This document shows, piece by piece, positions 34,516 through 38,567 of a stretch of 38,567 nt of DNA; the stretch's first letter is position 1, and every line of letters begins with the position of its first letter. The notes under the pieces are model-generated. The model was not told the DNA's origin. It did not search any database and was given only the letters and a program-made list of their open reading frames with translations. The translations under genes were made by a program, and so were the position numbers. This stretch comes from Roseomonas sp. 18066 (lineage in GTDB: Bacteria > Pseudomonadota > Alphaproteobacteria > Acetobacterales > Acetobacteraceae). The stretch spans positions 1 through 38,567 of the forward strand of contig NZ_CACSJM010000047.1 in NCBI RefSeq assembly GCF_902706185.1, in the 5' to 3' direction.

Positions 34516-36210
34516 TTATCCTTGGGCCCCTTCCGACCGCAGCAGCGCCTCGACCAGGGCTGGATCCACGTCGCCCTTGGTGAAGGCGGCCCCCGGCCCG
34601 CGCAGCAGGACGAAGCGCAGCGCGCCGTCGCGCACCTTCTTGTCCTTGCGCATGCGCGACATCAGCGCCGCCAGGGTGAAGCGGCGGGGCAGGTGCGACA
34701 GGCGGGCGGGCAGGCCGACGGCGGAGAGGTGGGCTTCCACCCGTTCCGGCAGGCTGGCCTCGCACAGGCCCAGGATCGCCGACAGGCGGGCGGCGAGCCC
34801 GAGGCCGATGGCGACGCCCTCGCCATGCAGCAGGCTGCCGTCATAGCCGCATTCGGCCTCGATGGCGTGGCCGAAGGTGTGGCCCAGGTTGAGCAACGCG
34901 CGGCCACCCTCCGGGCTTTCCTCGCGCTCGTCGGCGGCGACCACCGCGGCCTTCAGGCGGCAGCTTTCCAGCACGGCGTGGCGCAGCGCGGCGGCATCGC
35001 CGGCGACCGCCTTGGCGCCGTTGGCCTCGCACCAGTCCCACAGCGCGCCTTGCAGCAGGCCATGCTTGGCGACCTCGGCATAGCCGGCGCGCAGCTCGCG
35101 GGAGGGCAGGGTGGACAGCACCCCGGTATCGGCCAGCACGATGCGCGGCTGGTGGAAGGCGCCGGCCAGGTTCTTGCCGGCGCGCAGATTGATGCCGGTC
35201 TTGCCGCCGACCGAGCTGTCGACCTGGGCCAGCAGCGTGGTCGGGATCTGCACGAAGGGCAGGCCGCGCAGCGCGCTGGCCGCGGCATAGCCCGCTAGGT
35301 CGCCGACGACGCCGCCGCCGAGGGCGACCACCGCCGTCTGCCGGTCGATCCCGGCGGCGAGCAGGTCCTCCATCAGCGTGCCGAACTGGGAAAAGCTCTT
35401 GGAGGCTTCGCCGGGGGGCACGGTCAGGCTGGCGCGGATCTCGAAGCCGGCCTCGCGCAGCCCGGCCTCCAGGGTCGGCAGGTGCAGGCCCGCGACGCTG
35501 GCATCGCTGACGATGGCGACGCGGCGGGCCGGCAAGGCGGGCGCGATCAGCCCGCCGGCGCGGGCCAGCAGGCCGTCGCCCACCACCACCTCATAGGCGC
35601 GGCCCGACAGCGGCACGGGCAGGCGGGCAGGGGGGGCGTGATCGTGCAAGGCGGCCTCGACGCGGTCGGTGGTGGTTTCGGGGTTTTCGTCCAGGCAGTC
35701 GATCACCAGGTCGGCCTCGGCATAGAGCGGGTGGCGCGCGGTCATCAGCGCGGTCAGGACCTCTTCGGGGTCCTTGTTCAGGAACATCGGCCGGGTGGCG
35801 CGGCCGGAGACGCGCGGCAGCAGGACGGGGATGGTGCAGCGCAGCCAGACGGCCAGCGCCCCGGAGTCGCGGATGGCGCGGCGCGTCTCGGCGTCGGCAT
35901 AGGCGCCGCCGCCGGTGGCCAGGATCAGCGGCGGCCCGGCCAGCAGGCGGCCGATGACGCGGCGCTCGCCCTCGCGGAAATGCGGCTCGCCGTAGCGGGA
36001 GAAGATCTCGGTGATCGGCTGGCCGGCGGCGGCCTCGATCTCGGTGTCGGCGTCGCGGAAGGCCAGGCCGAGCCGCGTCGCCAGCCGCTTGCCGATCGAG
36101 GATTTGCCGGCGCCGGGCATGCCGATCAGCACGACGGCGCGCGTCAGGCGAGGAGTCGCGGTAAATCGGCCGGGGGCGATCGGAAGCACCGCGGGCGCCG
36201 GCTCCATCAT
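34516..36210 (-). CDS. aroKB: Shikimate kinase / 3-dehydroquinate synthase fusion
   Basis: The fusion carries out two non-adjacent steps of chorismate synthesis. From the ATG at 36210 it has 564 residues. Residues 23-185 are AroK (P-loop GMPGAGKSS at 30-38, then FRDADTEIE and ATGGGAY). Residues 205-560 are AroB (VVALGGGVVGDLAGY, PTTLLAQVDSSVGGKTGIN, and LNLGHTFGHAIE with metal-binding His). All key residues look intact. The start is uncertain: the frame is open to 36366, with a GTG at 36282 and no clear Shine-Dalgarno anywhere. A start at 36336 or beyond would overlap the small gene at 36335. The order aroKB, xerD, accA is familiar from alphaproteobacteria. Confidence 0.93.
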   Translation of the reverse strand: MMEPAPAVLPIAPGRFTATPRLTRAVVLIGMPGAGKSSIGKRLATRLGLAFRDADTEIEAAAGQPITEIFSRYGEPHFREGERRVIGRLLAGPPLILATGGGAYADAETRRAIRDSGALAVWLRCTIPVLLPRVSGRATRPMFLNKDPEEVLTALMTARHPLYAEADLVIDCLDENPETTTDRVEAALHDHAPPARLPVPLSGRAYEVVVGDGLLARAGGLIAPALPARRVAIVSDASVAGLHLPTLEAGLREAGFEIRASLTVPPGEASKSFSQFGTLMEDLLAAGIDRQTAVVALGGGVVGDLAGYAAASALRGLPFVQIPTTLLAQVDSSVGGKTGINLRAGKNLAGAFHQPRIVLADTGVLSTLPSRELRAGYAEVAKHGLLQGALWDWCEANGAKAVAGDAAALRHAVLESCRLKAAVVAADEREESPEGGRALLNLGHTFGHAIEAECGYDGSLLHGEGVAIGLGLAARLSAILGLCEASLPERVEAHLSAVGLPARLSHLPRRFTLAALMSRMRKDKKVRDGALRFVLLRGPGAAFTKGDVDPALVEALLRSEGAQG

Positions 36211-36334
36211 CGGGGCGGCGGGCGGTTCGGGGGCCGTCGTTGCGGCGGGCGGAATGATGGCAAGGCCGAGGTTGCGTGACACAAGGGCGGAAGGTAGCAC
36301 AACATTCCACGCGCGCAGGATACCCCCGGGCACC

Positions 36335-36481
36335 ATGTTTCGCCGTCCTTTGCTCCTTCTCGTCACCGTCCTGGTGCTCGCCGGTCTGGCCGGGCTGCTG
36401 GTGCTGGGCGCCTTCCCGCCGCCGGTCCGTCAGCAGCCGGTGGAGCGCACCCTGCCCAACGAGCGCTTCGGCACCCGCTGA
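36335..36481 (+). CDS. Small hydrophobic hypothetical protein (48 aa)
   Basis: The 48-residue reading from the ATG at 36335 has two arginines, one membrane helix (LLLLVTVLVLAGLAGLLVLGAF, about residues 5-26), and a short polar tail ending in RFGTR. The pattern is a single-pass inner-membrane protein with Arg inside. It lies 24 bp before xerD on the same strand and diverges from aroKB. I recall small proteins of this kind upstream of xerD in related bacteria but cannot confirm it. The ribosome binding site is weak. Confidence 0.6.
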   Translation: MFRRPLLLLVTVLVLAGLAGLLVLGAFPPPVRQQPVERTLPNERFGTR

Positions 36482-36505
36482 GGCCCCGAGCACCGATCCG
36501 CCACC

Positions 36506-37390
36506 ATGGACCGCCATCTCGAGGCCTTCCTGGAGATGCTGGCGGCCGAGCGCGGCGCCGCCCGCAACACCCTGGCCGCCTACCAGGCCGACCTTGAGGA
36601 TTTCTTGTCGTTCGCCCGCCGCAAGGGGGGTGACCTGGCGACGGCGCAGCCGGCGCTGCTGCGCGCCTATCTGGCCGGGCTGACCGATGGCGGGCTGTCG
36701 CCGCGCACCGCGGCGCGGCGGCTTTCCGCCCTGCGGCAATTCTACCGCTTCCTGGCGGCGGAGGGGGTGCGCGCCGACGACCCGACCGAGCTGCTGGACC
36801 GGCCGCGCCAGCCGCGCTCGCTGCCCAAGGCCCTGCGCGCGGCCGAGGTGACGGCGCTGCTGGAGACCGCCGGCACCCTGCCAGGCAAGCGCGGCCCGCT
36901 GGCGGTGGCGCTGCTGGAGCTGCTCTATTGCTCGGGGCTGCGCGCCTCGGAGCTGGTCAGCCTGCCGCGCCAGGCGCTGGCCGTGGACCAGCCGCTGATC
37001 CTGGTGCGCGGCAAGGGCAACAAGGAGCGGCTGGTGCCGATCTCCGGCCGGGCGCGGCGCGCGGCGCTGGCGCTGCAGGACCCGAAGAAGCCGTCCAAGT
37101 GGCTGTTCCCCTCGCATGGGGCCTCCGGCCACCTGACGCGGCAGAGCCTGCTGCTGGTGGTCAAGCAGGCGGCGCTGGCGGCGGGGCTGGACCCGGCCAA
37201 GGTCAGCCCGCATGTGCTGCGCCATTCCTTCGCCAGCCACCTGCTGGAGGGCGGCGCCGACCTGCGCGCGCTGCAGATGCTGCTGGGCCATGCCGATATC
37301 GCCACCACCCAGATCTACACCCGGGTGCTGGAGGAGCGGCTGCGCGCCCTGGTGGAAACCCACCACCCGCTGGCCGAGGCGCCGGGGTGA
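36506..37390 (+). CDS. xerD: Site-specific tyrosine recombinase XerD
   Basis: The 294-residue protein has an N-terminal SAM-like core-binding domain (1-90) and a C-terminal catalytic domain. The catalytic residues are Arg146 (GLRASEL), Lys170 (RGKGNKER), His236 and Arg239 (HVLRHSFASHLLEGG), His262 (LLGHADI) and Tyr271 (TQIYTRV). Length and motifs fit XerC/XerD, which resolve chromosome dimers at dif with FtsK. Placement beside accA is the usual xerD location in alphaproteobacteria, so this is the housekeeping recombinase and not an integrase of a mobile element. The ATG at 36506 is 24 bp after the small gene. Confidence 0.93.
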   Translation: MDRHLEAFLEMLAAERGAARNTLAAYQADLEDFLSFARRKGGDLATAQPALLRAYLAGLTDGGLSPRTAARRLSALRQFYRFLAAEGVRADDPTELLDRPRQPRSLPKALRAAEVTALLETAGTLPGKRGPLAVALLELLYCSGLRASELVSLPRQALAVDQPLILVRGKGNKERLVPISGRARRAALALQDPKKPSKWLFPSHGASGHLTRQSLLLVVKQAALAAGLDPAKVSPHVLRHSFASHLLEGGADLRALQMLLGHADIATTQIYTRVLEERLRALVETHHPLAEAPG

Positions 37391-37487
37391 GCGGCCCATA
37401 ACCCTCTGGCCTTGCCGGGCTGTCTGCGCTACGGCAGCCCCGGTTCGGCCGCCTCTATGGTGCGGTGCATGCACAGACGGGATCGCG

Positions 37488-38444
37488 ATGCGTCACTTCC
37501 TGGACTTCGAGAAGCCGCTTGCCGAGCTTGAAGGCAAGATCGAGGAGCTGCGGCGCACCACCGACGCGGGCGGCATCGACGTGGCCGAGGAAGTCGGCCG
37601 CCTGTCCGACAAAGCTGAAAAACTGCTGCAGGCGACCTATGCCAAGCTGACGCCCTGGCAGAAGACGCTGGTCGCCCGCCACCCCGACCGGCCGAAATGC
37701 CTGGCCTATGTCGAGGCGCTGATCGAGGACTTCATGCCGCTGGCCGGCGACCGCGCCTTCGCCGACGATGCCGCGGTGATCGGCGGCATGGGCCGCTTCC
37801 GTGGCCGCGCCGTGATGGTGCTGGGCACCGAGAAGGGCACCGACACCGACAGCCGGGTGAAGCACAATTTCGGCATGGCCCGCCCCGAGGGCTATCGCAA
37901 GGCGCGCCGGCTGATCGAGCTGGCCGGGCGCTTCGGCCTGCCGATCCTGTCCTTCGTCGACACCGCCGGCGCCTTCCCCGGCATCGAGGCCGAGGCGCGC
38001 GGCCAGGCGGAAGCCATCGCCCGCTCGATCGAGGCCTGCCTCGACGCGCCCGTCCCGGTGGTCGCGACCATCATTGGCGAGGGCGGCTCCGGCGGCGCCA
38101 TCGCGCTGGCGGCGGCCGACCGCGTGCTGATGCTGGAGCACTCCATCTATTCGGTGATCAGCCCCGAGGGCTGCGCCAGCATCCTGTGGCGCGACGCCGC
38201 CCAGGCCAGCACCGCGGCCGACGCGCTGAAGCTGACCGCCGAGGATCTGCGCCGGCTGCAGCTGATCGACCAGGTGGTGGCCGAGCCGCTGGGCGGCGCG
38301 CATCGCAACGCGGCCGCCGCCATGGAGGCGGTGGGCCAGCAGGTCTGGACCTGCCTGGAGCCGCTGCTGGCGCTGGATGCCGGCACCCTCAAGGCCCGCC
38401 GCCGCGAGAAGTTCCTGGAAATGGGGCGGCACGGGGTCGCCTAG
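37488..38444 (+). CDS. accA: Acetyl-CoA carboxylase carboxyltransferase subunit alpha
   Basis: With AccD it forms the carboxyltransferase that makes malonyl-CoA, the first step of fatty acid synthesis. The 318-residue protein begins MRHFLDFEKPLAELEGKIEEL, the AccA start. It then has GTDTDSRVKHNFGMARPEGYRKA, FVDTAGAFPGIEAEARGQ and GEGGSGGAIALAAADRV, the oxyanion-hole region. The length is normal. ACGGGA lies upstream of the ATG. Its TAG stop at 38442-38444 lies inside a CTAG that abuts the presumed insertion sequence, so little or no native 3' flank remains. Confidence 0.96.
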   Translation: MRHFLDFEKPLAELEGKIEELRRTTDAGGIDVAEEVGRLSDKAEKLLQATYAKLTPWQKTLVARHPDRPKCLAYVEALIEDFMPLAGDRAFADDAAVIGGMGRFRGRAVMVLGTEKGTDTDSRVKHNFGMARPEGYRKARRLIELAGRFGLPILSFVDTAGAFPGIEAEARGQAEAIARSIEACLDAPVPVVATIIGEGGSGGAIALAAADRVLMLEHSIYSVISPEGCASILWRDAAQASTAADALKLTAEDLRRLQLIDQVVAEPLGGAHRNAAAAMEAVGQQVWTCLEPLLALDAGTLKARRREKFLEMGRHGVA

Positions 38445-38567
38445 GCTCAGGACCTATTAAATCTGCCCTTGCGCTCTGATGGAGCTGTGATTCCATGGCA
38501 GCCGGAGGTGCTGCCATGGCGGACTTATTCTGGCTGACGGAGGCGCAAGTCGCACGGATCTCGCCTT
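38445..38567 (+). mobile_element. IS5-family insertion sequence, left end (cut by the window)
   Basis: Sequence after the accA stop leads directly into a transposase start. The presumed left end (GCTCAGGACCTATTAAATC) begins right after CTAG at 38441-38444, a typical target of IS427-group elements. The right end and the second target copy lie outside the window, so the boundaries are inferred. Confidence 0.6.
38516..38567 (+). CDS. IS5-family transposase, N-terminal end (partial)
   Basis: From the ATG at 38516 the reading is MADLFWLTEAQVARISP, which matches the start of IS5/IS427-type DDE transposases as I remember them (MADLFWLTDEQ...). CCGGAGG lies upstream. Only 17 codons are present, so whether the gene is intact cannot be said. 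Confidence 0.75.
   Translation, partial: MADLFWLTEAQVARISP

Noticed and set aside
36506..37390. Integrase of a mobile element
   Set aside because: The tyrosine recombinase has XerD length and motifs, sits beside accA and aroKB, and has no att site, tRNA or phage gene near it.

Overview
The window is GC-rich DNA with densely packed genes and strong GGAGG-type ribosome binding sites. The organism is probably an aerobic alphaproteobacterium, most likely of the Acetobacteraceae (Roseomonas-like). This is inferred from the fused shikimate kinase/dehydroquinate synthase, the bolA–J-domain–cobS–cobT and aroKB–xerD–accA gene orders, the Bug-type solute-binding protein and the protocatechuate genes. 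No taxonomic search was possible.

The left third (about 1-18,260) is mostly hydroaromatic and aromatic acid catabolism. A minus-strand group holds a Bug-type binding protein, 3-dehydroshikimate dehydratase (quiC) and a PPP-type phosphatase, and it diverges from a quinate/shikimate dehydrogenase. After a proline-rich hypothetical protein and a TetR regulator comes pcaI-pcaJ-pcaF (beta-ketoadipate to succinyl-CoA and acetyl-CoA). Two glycosyltransferase genes follow, one a very large methyltransferase–GT2–GT4 fusion. Next are IclR and LysR regulators divergent from pcaH-pcaG-pobA. Together these genes would turn quinate or shikimate into 3-dehydroshikimate and protocatechuate, turn 4-hydroxybenzoate into protocatechuate, cleave its ring, and complete the last two steps to central metabolism. 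The middle steps (pcaB, pcaC, pcaD) are not in the window.

The middle (18,263-29,194) is a mixed housekeeping region: a degenerate sensor-kinase-like protein, ribosomal protein L28, an Atm1-type ABC exporter, a DUF4743 Nudix hydrolase, a SYLF-domain protein, a histidine phosphatase, an ABC-2 type transporter pair, a DUF2889 protein, and an esterase-like/TPR fusion.

The right part (29,184-38,567) carries bolA, a J-domain protein, cobS and cobT (aerobic cobaltochelatase), a phytase-like esterase, the aroK-aroB fusion, a small membrane protein, xerD and accA. It ends in the first 17 codons of an IS5-like transposase that appears to have inserted at the accA stop codon.

The most unusual non-coding signal is a ~250 bp intergenic element present twice (6460-6714 and 34268-34515). 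Each copy has a conserved core bounded by two inward-pointing AATGAATT hairpin terminators and sits directly against the 3' end of a minus-strand gene. Smaller relatives of these hairpins occur at 2831 and 31300-31356. A 105-bp exact direct repeat (1-105 = 827-931) points to a tandem duplication of the phosphatase gene or to an assembly edge. No tRNA, rRNA, CRISPR array or prophage was seen.
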